Assembly (NCBI GenBank): GCA_029068655.1
Contig: JAIECF010000107.1
Coordinates: 1 to 61,222, forward strand
Length of the DNA stretch: 61,222 nucleotides
Reading direction: 5' to 3'
DNA from: Muribaculaceae bacterium
GTDB taxonomy: Bacteria; Bacteroidota; Bacteroidia; Bacteroidales; Muribaculaceae
This document shows, piece by piece, positions 9,007 to 19,063 of the stretch. A model generated the notes under the pieces. The model did no database searches, was not told where the DNA came from, and saw nothing but the letters and a program-made list of their open reading frames with translations. Position 1 is the first letter of the stretch, and each line of letters opens with the position of its first letter. A program made the position numbers and the translations under genes.

Positions 9007-10344
9007 ATGGAAATACATCATTTCAATAGCGAAGCCCTCCCTCCACAGGATAATCCGCTTCAGTTTCCGAAAATGCAACCGGCAAGAGAGGAAGAGATCC
9101 GTCCGGGAAAGACCGTGATGGTAATTGGTAGTGGCGGTCGCGAGCATGCTATCGTGGATGCTCTCGCACGCAGCGCAAGGGTTCAGAAGATCTATGCCTG
9201 CCCGGGCAACCCCGGTATGGCTAAGCATGCCACCTGCGTTCCCATCGGTGTCACTGATATCCAGGATCTCGTAGACTTTGCAAAAGACAGGAAAGTCGAT
9301 CTTACAGTAGTCGGGCCGGAAGCCTCGCTTGCCGCCGGAGTAGCAGACGCGTTCAAGGCTGAAGGTCTCCGAATATTCGGTCCGACGAAAGACGGTGCCC
9401 GTATAGAGTCGAGCAAGGAATTCGCAAAGGAGATAATGGAGAAATACGGAGTGCCTACAGGTTTCTATAAAAGCTTCGACCGCTATGAGGATGCCAAAGC
9501 ATATGCCGAAAGTCTCCCGTTGCCCACTGTGATCAAATACGACGGTCTGGCAGCCGGAAAGGGTGTGGTGGTTGCAGCTACCCGGGAAGAGGCAGATGCC
9601 GCGTTGAAAGATATGCTTCTCGACTCCGCTTTCGGCCAGGGTCGGGTGCTTATAGAGGAATTCCTCGACGGACCTGAATTCTCGTTCATGTGTGCTGTAG
9701 GCGGACGTAAGGTATATCCCCTTGCTCTTGCACAGGACCATAAACGTGCGTATGACGGAGATAAAGGACCAAATACAGGTGGAATGGGAGCTTACTCACC
9801 TCTCCCATTCATAAACGAAGAGATACGCGAGAAAGCACTCAAGGAAATCCTGCAACGCACAGCCGACGGCCTTGCCGACGAAGGTTTAGAATACACAGGA
9901 ATCCTGTACGGAGGCCTCATTCTTACCAAGGATGGACCGAAAGTGATCGAGTTCAACGCCCGTTTCGGCGATCCTGAAACGGAAGTTGTGCTTCCTCGTC
10001 TGAAAAGCGATATCTACGACCTTTTTGACGCAGCAATAGATTCAGCCGACCATGAGACAAAATGGAGTGATGACGCTTGCCTTGGAGTCGTGCTTGCATC
10101 AGAGGGCTATCCGGGCTCATATAAAAAGGGAGTGGAACTCAACTTTGACGGATGCTCTAAAGTATTCCATATGGGCACGTCGGTAAAAGACGGCAAGCTT
10201 CAGAGCGCCGGTGGACGCGTAGCGATGGTGACAGGTAAAGGAAAGACCCTTGAGGAAGCCGCAGCCAATGCCTATGCCGACGTCAAGAAATCGGCCAGGG
10301 ACGGTCTCTTCTACCGCACAGACATAGGCAAGCAAGTTCTATAA
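9007..10344 (+). CDS. purD: Phosphoribosylamine-glycine ligase (GARS) PurD
   Basis: Joins phosphoribosylamine and glycine with ATP to GAR. It is a typical ATP-grasp ligase: Rossmann start VMVIGSGGREHAI at about residues 37-49, KYDGLAAGKGVVVA nucleotide loop, GPNTGGMGAYSP and the metal-binding EFNARFGDPE. Total length 445; family members usually begin at the IGSGGREHA strand, so there is an extra N-terminal stretch of about 36 residues. ATG 9007 lies 6 nt after the purH stop; a later ATG at 9073 (MQPAREEE) would shorten the extension to about 14 residues. No clear ribosome binding site decides between them. Confidence 0.95.
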   Translation: MEIHHFNSEALPPQDNPLQFPKMQPAREEEIRPGKTVMVIGSGGREHAIVDALARSARVQKIYACPGNPGMAKHATCVPIGVTDIQDLVDFAKDRKVDLTVVGPEASLAAGVADAFKAEGLRIFGPTKDGARIESSKEFAKEIMEKYGVPTGFYKSFDRYEDAKAYAESLPLPTVIKYDGLAAGKGVVVAATREEADAALKDMLLDSAFGQGRVLIEEFLDGPEFSFMCAVGGRKVYPLALAQDHKRAYDGDKGPNTGGMGAYSPLPFINEEIREKALKEILQRTADGLADEGLEYTGILYGGLILTKDGPKVIEFNARFGDPETEVVLPRLKSDIYDLFDAAIDSADHETKWSDDACLGVVLASEGYPGSYKKGVELNFDGCSKVFHMGTSVKDGKLQSAGGRVAMVTGKGKTLEEAAANAYADVKKSARDGLFYRTDIGKQVL

Positions 10345-10345
10345 A

Positions 10346-10380
10346 GATTCAAGATTCTAATTCTAAATTCTAAATCATAA
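10346..10380 (+). repeat. Five degenerate 7-mers before purB
   Basis: GATTCAA, GATTCTA, ATTCTAA, ATTCTAA, ATCATAA in exact 7-nt register fill the purD-purB gap and end 1 nt before the purB ATG at 10382. Confidence 0.85.
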
Positions 10381-10381
10381 A

Positions 10382-11677
10382 ATGACAGACAGATACGGAA
10401 GAGACGTGATGCGTCGCGTCTGGACTGAAAAGAATAAATTCGATGCTTACCTGAAAGTTGAGATCCTTGCTGCTGAAGCATGGAGCAAGCTTGGTATCAT
10501 CCCGGAGGAGGACGTGAAAAAACTTTGGGACAAGGCTACTTTCGACATCGACCGAATCAAGGAAATCGAAGTGCAGACCCGTCATGATGTGGTAGCATTC
10601 ACACGTGCCGTCAGTGAAAGTCTTGGCGAAGAACGCAAGTGGGTGCACTATGGTCTGACTTCTACCGACGTTGTAGACACCGCTAACGGTTATCTCTTCA
10701 AGCAGGCTGATGAGATCATACGTGAGGATCTCTATAAATTCTGCGAAATGCTAAAAAAACAAGCAATCCGCTTTAAAAACCTACCATGTATCGGCCGCAC
10801 GCACGGTATCCACGCCGACATCACCAGTTTCGGTCTGAAATGGGTGTTGTGGCTTGCAGAAATGAAGCGAAATATAGAGCGTTTCAACCTTGCTGCAGCA
10901 GGTGTCGAAGTCGGTAAACTCAGTGGTGCCGTAGGGAACTTCGCCAACATTCCTCCCTTTATCCAGGACTATGTGTGCGAGCATCTCGGTATCAATTCTG
11001 CAGATATATCCACTCAGGTCATCCAGCGCGACCGACATGCCTACTATATGGCTACACTTGCACTCATTGCGTCAAGCCTCGAACAAATGGCCATGGAGGT
11101 CCGCAATCTCCAGCGCACCGAGGTGCACGAAGTAGAGGAAGCATTCGGCAAGGGACAGAAGGGTTCAAGTGCCATGCCGCATAAGCGTAATCCTATAGGC
11201 AGCGAGAACATATGCGGATGTGCCCGTGTTATGCGCGGATATATGGCAACCGCATATGAAAACGTAGCACTCTGGCATGAGCGTGACATATCCCACTCAG
11301 CTACCGAACGCATCATTATGCCTGATGCGACCATCCTGCTTGACTACATGCTCAACCGAATGATGGGAATTCTTGAAAATCTTACCATCTTCGAAGACAA
11401 AATGACGGCTGACATATATATGACCAATGGCGTTATCTTCGCCCAGCGTGTCATGAACGCCCTTATCGGCAAAGGTTGGGTTCGCGAACAGGCCTACGAT
11501 ACGGTCCAGCCCGTAGCGATGAAGGCTATGGCCACAGGCAGCAACTATAAGGATCTACTGCTCCAGACACCCGCGGTGATGGAAATGCTGACTCCTGAAG
11601 AGCTCGAGGCTTGCTTCACACTCGATTACTACCTTAAGAACGTAGATTATATCTACAAAAGAAACAATATTGAATAA
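10382..11677 (+). CDS. purB: Adenylosuccinate lyase PurB
   Basis: Acts twice in purine synthesis: SAICAR to AICAR plus fumarate, and adenylosuccinate to AMP plus fumarate. The 431 residues belong to the fumarase/aspartase superfamily, Bacillus-like PurB length, with the signature loop [16 protein letters not shown], the histidine motifs [11 protein letters not shown] and GRTHGIHAD, and [12 protein letters not shown]. It is followed 11 nt later by purA, so both enzymes of the AMP branch are adjacent. Confidence 0.97.
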   Translation: MTDRYGRDVMRRVWTEKNKFDAYLKVEILAAEAWSKLGIIPEEDVKKLWDKATFDIDRIKEIEVQTRHDVVAFTRAVSESLGEERKWVHYGLTSTDVVDTANGYLFKQADEIIREDLYKFCEMLKKQAIRFKNLPCIGRTHGIHADITSFGLKWVLWLAEMKRNIERFNLAAAGVEVGKLSGAVGNFANIPPFIQDYVCEHLGINSADISTQVIQRDRHAYYMATLALIASSLEQMAMEVRNLQRTEVHEVEEAFGKGQKGSSAMPHKRNPIGSENICGCARVMRGYMATAYENVALWHERDISHSATERIIMPDATILLDYMLNRMMGILENLTIFEDKMTADIYMTNGVIFAQRVMNALIGKGWVREQAYDTVQPVAMKAMATGSNYKDLLLQTPAVMEMLTPEELEACFTLDYYLKNVDYIYKRNNIE

Positions 11678-11688
11678 TACTAAATAAT

Positions 11689-12981
11689 ATGTCTGAAAGA
11701 CTTGTCGTCACCGGCTCCCAGTGGGGAGACGAGGGCAAAGGAAAAATCACCGACTATTTCGCATGTCGCGCCGACATGGTAGTACGCTATCAAGGAGGCA
11801 ACAATGCAGGTCACTCAGTGATGTTCGACGGCCACAAATACTCCCTTCAGAGCATTCCCTCGGGTATCTTCAACCCGAAGACTGTCAACGTTATGGCCAA
11901 CGGCATGGTGGTAAACCCTGTTTCCGTTATCGCGGAACTCCAGAAACTACATGATCAGGGAATCACTGATTATCAACTCTATATTTCCGACAGGGCGGCC
12001 ATGGTGATGCCGTGGCACAGCATGCTTGACGGAGCGAGTGAAAACCTAAAGGGGGACGCCAAGATAGGCACCACCAAGAAAGGAATCGGTCCGGCTTACA
12101 CCGACAAGTATTCACGGATCGGACTCCGCATGGGCGATCTGCTTGATCCTGAATATTTCGCAGAGCGACTCAAAGCGGCGCTCGAAGTCAAGAATATGGA
12201 ACTCCGTATGTATGGTCTTGATCCTCTCGACTATCAGGAGGTCTATGACCAGTATATGGATATAGCAAAAGTCCTCGGTCCCCGCATCTGTGACACCAGC
12301 CTACTTATTGATGACGCTATCCATAGCGACGCCAAGATCCTCTTCGAAGGAGCTCAGGGCATGATGCTCTGCATCGACCACGGCACGTATCCTTATGTCA
12401 CTTCATCATGCCCCTCGGCAGCAAGTATTTCCCAAGGAGCCGGCATAGCACCTAAATGGATAGAAAATGTAGTAGGAGTAGCAAAGGCTTACTGCACGCG
12501 TGTAGGTGAAGGTCCGTTCCCCACCGAGCTTTTCGATGAGACGGCCCACGAGATCCGTGAGCGTGGCCATGAATACGGAACCGTGACAGGACGTCCTCGC
12601 CGCATTGGATGGTTTGATGCAGTTGTGGCTCGATATACATCACGACTTGCAGGTATCGATTATTGGGCACTTATGCTCTTCGATGTACTCTCAGGTCTTG
12701 ACAAAGTGAAGATCTGTGTAGGATATGAGATCGACGGCAAGGAAGTGATGGCACCGCCATCCACTATCCATATGCTTGCGAAGTGCAAGCCTGTCTATAT
12801 AGAAATGGAAGGCTGGAAGGAAGACATCACAGGATGCCGCAGCTATGAGGAGCTACCGGAGGCGGCTAAGGCATACGTAAGGAAGATCGAGGAACTTACC
12901 GGCACCAAGGTAGGCATAATCTCCGTAGGACCCGACCGTTCGCAGACCATCATGATCTCCGAAAAGCTGAAGGAATTCTAA
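11689..12981 (+). CDS. purA: Adenylosuccinate synthetase PurA
   Basis: GTP-dependent ligation of aspartate to IMP, the first step to AMP. The 430 residues show the N-terminal GSQWGDEGKGKITDYFA phosphate loop, the NNAGHSV motif with the catalytic His, GTTKKGIGPAYTDK, FEGAQGMMLCIDHGTYP and the GTP-site region TGRPRRIGWFD. It continues the purB-purA pair; a repeat-filled 53-nt gap separates it from guaB. Confidence 0.97.
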   Translation: MSERLVVTGSQWGDEGKGKITDYFACRADMVVRYQGGNNAGHSVMFDGHKYSLQSIPSGIFNPKTVNVMANGMVVNPVSVIAELQKLHDQGITDYQLYISDRAAMVMPWHSMLDGASENLKGDAKIGTTKKGIGPAYTDKYSRIGLRMGDLLDPEYFAERLKAALEVKNMELRMYGLDPLDYQEVYDQYMDIAKVLGPRICDTSLLIDDAIHSDAKILFEGAQGMMLCIDHGTYPYVTSSCPSAASISQGAGIAPKWIENVVGVAKAYCTRVGEGPFPTELFDETAHEIRERGHEYGTVTGRPRRIGWFDAVVARYTSRLAGIDYWALMLFDVLSGLDKVKICVGYEIDGKEVMAPPSTIHMLAKCKPVYIEMEGWKEDITGCRSYEELPEAAKAYVRKIEELTGTKVGIISVGPDRSQTIMISEKLKEF

Positions 12982-12989
12982 CGACATTC

Positions 12990-13031
12990 CTTAACGCTTA
13001 ACCCTTAACTCTTAACACTTAACTCTTAAAG
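12990..13031 (+). repeat. Six tandem 7-mers CTTAACN before guaB
   Basis: CTTAACG, CTTAACC, CTTAACT, CTTAACA, CTTAACT, CTTAAAG: six units in perfect 7-nt register, ending 3 nt before the guaB start. This is the clearest example of the 7-bp-period elements in the window. Confidence 0.92.
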
Positions 13032-13034
13032 ACA

Positions 13035-14507
13035 ATGGGTTTTTTAGATGAAAAAATAGCATTGGAAGGCTTTACATTCGATGATGTGTTGCTAATTCCG
13101 GCTTATTCCGAAGTAATACCGAGCGAAGTAAAGCTTGGTACCCGATTCTCACGCAACATTCCACTCAATATTCCCTTCGTGTCGGCAGCCATGGATACGG
13201 TGACCGAATCAGACATGGCTATAGCCATAGCACGTCAAGGTGGTATCGGCGTCGTCCATAAGAATATGAGTATTCAGGCACAAGCCGACCAGATCCGTCG
13301 AGTGAAGCGTGCAGAATCAGGCATGATCTATGATCCGGTAACCATCCACGGAGACCAGACCGTAGGCGATGCTCTGCAACTGATGCACGACAATCATATC
13401 GGAGGCATTCCTGTAGTAGATGGAGAAGGTAAGCTTGAAGGCATCGTGACTAACCGCGACCTTCGCTTTCAGAAAGACATGAGCATTCTCATAAAGGATG
13501 TGATGACAAAAGAAAATCTCATCACAACCAACAACCCCTCACTTTCAGAAGCCTCCGAGATTCTACTCAAGCATAAGATTGAGAAACTCCCTGTAGTAGA
13601 TGAGAACGGCAAGCTCGTCGGACTTATTACATACCGCGACATAACCAAGATTAAAGACTATCCAAACGCTGCCAAAGACAGCAAAGGCAGACTTCGTGTG
13701 GCTGCCGGAGTAGGAGTGACTTCTGACACTCTCGATCGCGTGAAGGCTCTTGTAGAGGCCGGAGCTGACGCAGTAGTCATTGATACGGCACACGGCCATA
13801 GCCAGAACGTAGTCAATACACTTAAGAAAGTCAAAGCAGCATATCCTGATCTTGACGTGGTGGTAGGTAATATCGCGACAGCCGATGCAGCAAAGTTCCT
13901 TATCGAGGCAGGAGCTGACGGTATCAAGGTAGGTATCGGACCCGGCTCAATCTGCACTACACGAATTGTGGCCGGCGTAGGAGTTCCGCAGCTCAGTGCC
14001 ATCTTCGAGGCTGCTAAGGCAGCTCATGCACTCGGAGTCCCTGTTATAGCTGACGGAGGACTACGATATTCTGGAGATGTGGTAAAGGCTCTGGCAGCCG
14101 GAGGCGATAGTGTGATGATGGGTTCGATGTTCGCAGGCACAGAGGAGTCTCCGGGCGAGACCATCATATACAATGGCCGAAAGTTCAAGTCATACAGAGG
14201 CATGGGTTCCATATCAGCCATGCAGGCCGGTTCTAAAGACCGTTACTTCCAGAGCGAGAAGACCGACAGCAGCAAGTTCGTGCCTGAAGGAATCGAGGCT
14301 CGCGTGCCTTATAAGGGAACGCTCAGCGAGACGGTATATCAACTCGTCGGTGGGTTGCGCAGCGGTATGGGATATGTTGGGGCACCCGACATCGATCACC
14401 TGCACGATGCCAAATTCGTGAAGATCACATCTGCAGCCGTAATCGAAAACCACCCCCATGATGTGACGATCACAAAGGAAGCTCCCAATTACACAAGAGG
14501 AAACTAA
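13035..14507 (+). CDS. guaB: IMP dehydrogenase GuaB
   Basis: NAD-dependent oxidation of IMP to XMP, committing flux to guanine nucleotides. The 490 residues contain a TIM barrel interrupted by two CBS domains (roughly residues 95-210: [19 protein letters not shown] and [18 protein letters not shown]). The active-site loop GPGSICTTR carries the catalytic Cys at about 307, and the flap region RYFQ is present. It follows purA and is separated from guaA by a single base, so guaB-guaA are translated from one message. Confidence 0.98.
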   Translation: MGFLDEKIALEGFTFDDVLLIPAYSEVIPSEVKLGTRFSRNIPLNIPFVSAAMDTVTESDMAIAIARQGGIGVVHKNMSIQAQADQIRRVKRAESGMIYDPVTIHGDQTVGDALQLMHDNHIGGIPVVDGEGKLEGIVTNRDLRFQKDMSILIKDVMTKENLITTNNPSLSEASEILLKHKIEKLPVVDENGKLVGLITYRDITKIKDYPNAAKDSKGRLRVAAGVGVTSDTLDRVKALVEAGADAVVIDTAHGHSQNVVNTLKKVKAAYPDLDVVVGNIATADAAKFLIEAGADGIKVGIGPGSICTTRIVAGVGVPQLSAIFEAAKAAHALGVPVIADGGLRYSGDVVKALAAGGDSVMMGSMFAGTEESPGETIIYNGRKFKSYRGMGSISAMQAGSKDRYFQSEKTDSSKFVPEGIEARVPYKGTLSETVYQLVGGLRSGMGYVGAPDIDHLHDAKFVKITSAAVIENHPHDVTITKEAPNYTRGN

Positions 14508-14508
14508 A

Positions 14509-16035
14509 ATGGAGAAGATATTGATATTAGATTTCGGATCTCAGTATACTCAGTTGATCGCTCGCCGCATCCGCGAACTCAACGTGTATTGCGAGATCCA
14601 CCCCTTCCACAAGGTGCCGGAAATTGACGCCGACGTGAAAGGCGTGATCCTTTCAGGTAGCCCTTACTCCGTCAATGATCCTGAAGCTCCCAAGCCGACG
14701 CTCGACACATTCAGGGGCAAGCTTCCCCTGCTTGGAGTCTGCTACGGAGCTCAGTTACTCGCTCAGATGTCAGGAGGAACAGTAAAGGGTGCTCCCAGCC
14801 GTGAATATGGCCGTGCCATGCTGACCGTGGTAGATGCCGAAGATCCCCTCATGATCGGTCTTCCCTCTCCCACTCAGGTATGGATGAGCCATGGCGACAC
14901 CATCACTGATATTCCGGAAAGCTTCCATATTATCGGAAGCACAGAGAATGTCCGGGTAGCCGCCTACCATATTGAGGGAGAACAGACATGGGGAATACAG
15001 TTCCATCCGGAGGTGTATCATTCCACCGACGGCACTCAGCTGCTCCGCAACTATGTGATGGGTATTTGCGGATGCTCAGGCACATGGAGTCCTGACTCCT
15101 TCATCGAGACTACGGTAGCGGAACTAAAGGCAAAGATAGGCGACGACCAGGTGATCCTCGGTCTCTCCGGCGGCGTAGACTCCACAGTGGCCGCTGTCTT
15201 GCTTAACAAAGCCATAGGCCATAACCTGCAGTGTATCTTCGTCAACAACGGTCTTCTCCGCCTTAATGAATTCGAGGGAGTCCTCGAGCAGTACAAGGGG
15301 ATGGGGCTTAACGTAAAGGGTGTTGACGCAAGCGAGAGGTTCTACACAGATCTGGCCGGTGTCACCGATCCGGAGCAGAAACGTAAGATCATCGGCCGAG
15401 ATTTCGTCGAGGTATTCAACGAAGAGGCTCAGAAGTTCAACGGAGCACGTTGGCTGGCACAAGGTACAATCTATCCCGACGTAATCGAGAGTGTAAGCGT
15501 CAACGGGCCTTCATGCACCATCAAGTCGCACCACAATGTAGGTGGACTTCCTGAAAAGATGAATCTCAAGGTAGTTGAGCCGCTTCGTCTCCTATTCAAG
15601 GATGAAGTGCGCCGCGTTGGCAAGGCTCTCGGCATAGATCCGCAGCTTCTCGGACGCCATCCATTCCCCGGACCGGGACTCGGAATCCGTATACTGGGAG
15701 AGGTGACTGCAGAGAAAGTACACGTACTCCAGCTGGCAGACGATATCTTCATCAGTAATCTTCGCGAAGCCGGGCTGTATGATCAAGTATGGCAGGCCGG
15801 GGCAATACTGCTTCCGGTGCAGAGCGTAGGAGTGATGGGCGACGAGCGCACATATGAGCGCTGCTGTGCCCTGAGGGCAGTGATTTCCACCGACGGCATG
15901 ACTGCCGACTGGGTACACCTACCCTACGAGTTCCTCGCCAAGGTAAGCAACGAGATCATCAATAAAGTGCGCGGCATCAATCGCGTAGTCTACGACATCT
16001 CCTCCAAGCCGCCAGCCACTATAGAATGGGAATAA
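14509..16035 (+). CDS. guaA: GMP synthase (glutamine-hydrolysing) GuaA
   Basis: Converts XMP to GMP. The 508 residues contain a class I glutaminase (nucleophile about Cys78 in [10 protein letters not shown], His-Glu pair in FHPEVYHS) fused to an ATP pyrophosphatase domain with the PP loop [15 protein letters not shown] at about 218-232 and the XMP-binding dimerisation C-terminus. It is the last gene of the purine run and is followed 11 nt later by a strong intrinsic terminator. Confidence 0.98.
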   Translation: MEKILILDFGSQYTQLIARRIRELNVYCEIHPFHKVPEIDADVKGVILSGSPYSVNDPEAPKPTLDTFRGKLPLLGVCYGAQLLAQMSGGTVKGAPSREYGRAMLTVVDAEDPLMIGLPSPTQVWMSHGDTITDIPESFHIIGSTENVRVAAYHIEGEQTWGIQFHPEVYHSTDGTQLLRNYVMGICGCSGTWSPDSFIETTVAELKAKIGDDQVILGLSGGVDSTVAAVLLNKAIGHNLQCIFVNNGLLRLNEFEGVLEQYKGMGLNVKGVDASERFYTDLAGVTDPEQKRKIIGRDFVEVFNEEAQKFNGARWLAQGTIYPDVIESVSVNGPSCTIKSHHNVGGLPEKMNLKVVEPLRLLFKDEVRRVGKALGIDPQLLGRHPFPGPGLGIRILGEVTAEKVHVLQLADDIFISNLREAGLYDQVWQAGAILLPVQSVGVMGDERTYERCCALRAVISTDGMTADWVHLPYEFLAKVSNEIINKVRGINRVVYDISSKPPATIEWE

Positions 16036-16046
16036 TCTTCGGAATT

Positions 16047-16073
16047 GGGATGCACGAAAGTGTGTCCCTTTTT
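16047..16073 (+). terminator. Intrinsic terminator closing the purine cluster
   Basis: Stem GGGATGCAC (16047-16055) pairs with GTGTGTCCC (16060-16068) around a GAAA tetraloop, followed by TTTTT. It is the only strong terminator seen between purE and here, which supports one long unit. Confidence 0.9.
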
Positions 16074-16130
16074 ACTTCCTGAAAGGAATGCCTTCAATAG
16101 CCGACTCATAGGATTTAGTTTCAGGAAAAA

Positions 16131-16162
16131 TTTGGAAAAGAGGGATTTTTTTTGTATTTTTG
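16131..16162 (+). promoter_or_regulatory. Promoter of the topoisomerase A gene
   Basis: TTTG (16131-16134), 20 nt, TATTTTTG (16155-16162). Transcription should begin near 16169. This rules out a TTG start at 16152, which lies inside the promoter, and leaves a leader of about 10 nt before ATG 16179. Confidence 0.85.
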
Positions 16163-16178
16163 CGCAAACTGCACCATT

Positions 16179-18995
16179 ATGGCCGATATCGACAACAACG
16201 ACGACAATATCATCGAAGAAGATAACCTTAACTTCGAAAACCAGAATACATCCGAGAATCCTACAACAGAGGAACTCATCGAAAGAGGTGAAGCCGGAAT
16301 CATAGAGACTCCTGAAGATGAAGTTCTTGAGGAGGAAGCCGCTGCGGACATACCGCAGGAAGAGACTCCTTCATACCGCATACCCGGAGCCTCTGACAAG
16401 AAGCACCAGCTATCGGGCATGTTCAAGAACTGGTATCTCGAATATGCGAGCTATGTGATCCTCGAACGCGCTGTGCCTCATATCGAAGACGGACTTAAAC
16501 CCGTACAGCGACGAATACTCCATACCATGGAGACGTTAGACGACGGCAGATTCAACAAAGTGGCCAATATAGTAGGAAGCACCATGAGCTATCACCCCCA
16601 CGGCGATGCCTCTATAGGGGATGCCCTTGTCCAGCTCGGCCAGAAGGAAATGCTTATCGATACTCAGGGAAACTGGGGCAATATACTGACAGGAGATTCG
16701 GCAGCCGCACCCCGATATATAGAGGCCAGACTCAGCGAACTTGCTCTTGAAATACTATTCTCGCCCAAAATTACTGAATGGCAACCCAGCTATGACGGAC
16801 GAAAAAAGGAACCTGTCACGCTTCCCGCCAAGTTTCCTCTGCTCCTCGCTCAAGGAGTTGAAGGAATCGCCGTAGGCCTGAACAGTAAGATTCTTCCCCA
16901 CAACTTCAACGAGATCGCGGAAGCGGCCATCGCTTATCTTCAAGGTAAGCCGTTCTCACTCTATCCGGACTTCCAGACCGGAGGTCTTATGGACGTGTCG
17001 CGTTACAACGACGGCGCTCGAGGCGGCCAGATCAAAGTGAGGGCTAAGATAGAGAAAATAGACAACAAGACCCTCGCAATCCGCGAGATACCTTTCGGTA
17101 AGACTACAGCCACCCTCATCGACACCATACTTAAGGCGATGGAGAAGGGCAAGATCAAGGTGAGAAAGGTAGACGACAATACCTCCGCCAACGCTGAGAT
17201 TGTAGTGCATCTTGCTCCCGGAGCCTCAAGCGACAAGACCATCGATGCTCTATATACATTTACTGACTGTGAGGTATCAATATCACCAAACTGCTGCGTG
17301 ATCTGGGATAAGAAACCTCGATTCCTTACAATCAGCGACGTACTTCGCTTCTCAACAGACCGCACGCAGGCAATATTACATCGGGAACTTGAGATAAAGC
17401 TCGGGGAGGCTCTCGAAAGCCAGCTCTTTGCAAGTCTCGAGAAGATATTCATAGAGGAGCGAATGTATAAAGACCAGCAGATAGAACGCGCTGCCGATAT
17501 GGACGCGGCTCTTGCAAGACTGTCGGAACTGTTTGAACCATACAAGACATCATTTTTCCGTGAGATCACCCGCGACGACTACATGCGGCTTTGGGAGATC
17601 AAGATGGGACGAATCCTCAAATTTAATTCCGAAAAAGCGGACGAAAAGATCTCGGTGCTTGACAAGCAGATAGCAGAGATACGCAAAGACCTTGAGCAGA
17701 TAATAGAGTATACAATCCGCTGGTATCAGCACCTGAAGGAGAAATACGGGCATGCATTCCCACGACGCACGGTGATCCGAGGATTCGACTCCATAGTCGC
17801 TACAAAAGTGGCTGAAGCAAACAAGCGTCTATATTACGACAAGGAGGGTGGATTCATCGGCACAGGTCTCAAGGATGCTGAGTTCAAGTTCACGTGCTCC
17901 GACATAGACGACGTTCTGGTCGTATATCGCGACGGCACATACAAGATCTCTAAGGTTCAGGATAAACTGTATGTCGGCAAGAAGGTGATCCATATAGGAC
18001 TTTTCAAGAAAAACGACAAGCGTACGATCTATAACATTATATACCGCAACGGCAAGGGAGGCATCTATTATAAGAAACGCTTCTTCATCACCGGCCTCAC
18101 ACGCGATAAGGAATATAATATGACGAAGGGCGAGCCAGGAAGCCGCATAGAATGGATGACTGTAAATCCAAACGGCGAGGCGGAGACCGTCAAGGTGCTT
18201 CTGAAAGATGATCCGGGGCCTGACGGACGCCGCCCGCGCAATCGTGAAGTGATGGTTGATTTCGCGGCTCTCGACATCAAGGGAAAGGAGTCGCTTGGAA
18301 ACCTTGTTACGAAATTTACGATACAGTCTGCGACACTCGACAAAAAAGGAACTTCAACTCTTGGCGGCCGAGACGTATGGTTTGACCGCGACGTATTGCG
18401 TCTCAACTATGATGGCCGAGGTGAGTATCTCGGATCGTTCCTGGGTGAAGACCTCGTACTTGTCATCACTAAAGACGGCGAATTCTATACGACCACATTC
18501 TCAGAGGAAAACCATTATGATGATAATATACTGAGAATAGAGAAATTCATCAAGGGAAAGGTATGGACCCTCGCTCTCGACGATGCAGAACTTGGGTACC
18601 CTTATCTGAAGCGCTTTGAGTTCGAACCTTCTAAGAATCCTCAGAGATTTGTTGGCAACAGTCCGGAGTCGACTATGATACTGCTTACAGACACACCGTA
18701 TCCAAGACTTCAGATATCATTTGGAGGGAACGACTCCGTGCGCCCGGAGATGGAGATTGAAGCCGAAGATTTCATCGCCGTAAAGGGCTACAAGGCGAAA
18801 GGGAAACGAATCACGACTTATCAGCTCGGAGAGATAAAGGAACTGGAACCCCTTCGGCAGCCAGAACCGGAACAGCCGACCCAGACCGAGACAACAGAGG
18901 AACCGGAAGACGATACTGACCAGGCTGAGACGGAAGAGTCCGATAATTCCGCTGGCCCGACAATAATAGAGGGCACTCTCTTCGATGATATCTGA
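16179..18995 (+). CDS. Type II topoisomerase subunit A (ParC/GyrA family, Bacteroidetes long form)
   Basis: Breaking-rejoining subunit of a type IIA topoisomerase, probably topoisomerase IV. About 938 residues: an acidic N-terminal tail (about 1-60), the winged-helix/tower domain with RRILHTME, HPHGDASIGDAL and the catalytic Tyr (about Y180) in RYIEARLSEL, a coiled-coil segment, a divergent beta-propeller C-terminal domain, and a very acidic Glu/Asp/Thr-rich tail. At the quinolone-determining positions the sequence has Ala (about 144) where E. coli has Ser and Asp (about 148) at the acidic site; this may be lineage-typical. The partner B subunit is not in the window. The start was chosen from the promoter position. 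Confidence 0.92.
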   Translation: MADIDNNDDNIIEEDNLNFENQNTSENPTTEELIERGEAGIIETPEDEVLEEEAAADIPQEETPSYRIPGASDKKHQLSGMFKNWYLEYASYVILERAVPHIEDGLKPVQRRILHTMETLDDGRFNKVANIVGSTMSYHPHGDASIGDALVQLGQKEMLIDTQGNWGNILTGDSAAAPRYIEARLSELALEILFSPKITEWQPSYDGRKKEPVTLPAKFPLLLAQGVEGIAVGLNSKILPHNFNEIAEAAIAYLQGKPFSLYPDFQTGGLMDVSRYNDGARGGQIKVRAKIEKIDNKTLAIREIPFGKTTATLIDTILKAMEKGKIKVRKVDDNTSANAEIVVHLAPGASSDKTIDALYTFTDCEVSISPNCCVIWDKKPRFLTISDVLRFSTDRTQAILHRELEIKLGEALESQLFASLEKIFIEERMYKDQQIERAADMDAALARLSELFEPYKTSFFREITRDDYMRLWEIKMGRILKFNSEKADEKISVLDKQIAEIRKDLEQIIEYTIRWYQHLKEKYGHAFPRRTVIRGFDSIVATKVAEANKRLYYDKEGGFIGTGLKDAEFKFTCSDIDDVLVVYRDGTYKISKVQDKLYVGKKVIHIGLFKKNDKRTIYNIIYRNGKGGIYYKKRFFITGLTRDKEYNMTKGEPGSRIEWMTVNPNGEAETVKVLLKDDPGPDGRRPRNREVMVDFAALDIKGKESLGNLVTKFTIQSATLDKKGTSTLGGRDVWFDRDVLRLNYDGRGEYLGSFLGEDLVLVITKDGEFYTTTFSEENHYDDNILRIEKFIKGKVWTLALDDAELGYPYLKRFEFEPSKNPQRFVGNSPESTMILLTDTPYPRLQISFGGNDSVRPEMEIEAEDFIAVKGYKAKGKRITTYQLGEIKELEPLRQPEPEQPTQTETTEEPEDDTDQAETEESDNSAGPTIIEGTLFDDI

Positions 18996-19063
18996 TAAAA
19001 GTAACATAGGCACTCGGTGCCCGCTGAAACGAGTCACTGCTCCGACCTCAAAATCAACACAGA

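Noticed and set aside
9001-9741. 246-codon open frame on the minus strand inside purD
   Set aside because: Overlaps the well-conserved ATP-grasp coding region completely and shows no recognisable protein features.
6329-13031. CRISPR-like or integration-site repeats in the purine cluster
   Set aside because: Units are 7 bp, contiguous without spacers, differ in sequence between loci, and no cas or integrase gene is present.
16152-16178. Upstream TTG start for the topoisomerase A gene
   Set aside because: It falls inside the promoter -7 region, before the expected transcription start; ATG 16179 is used.
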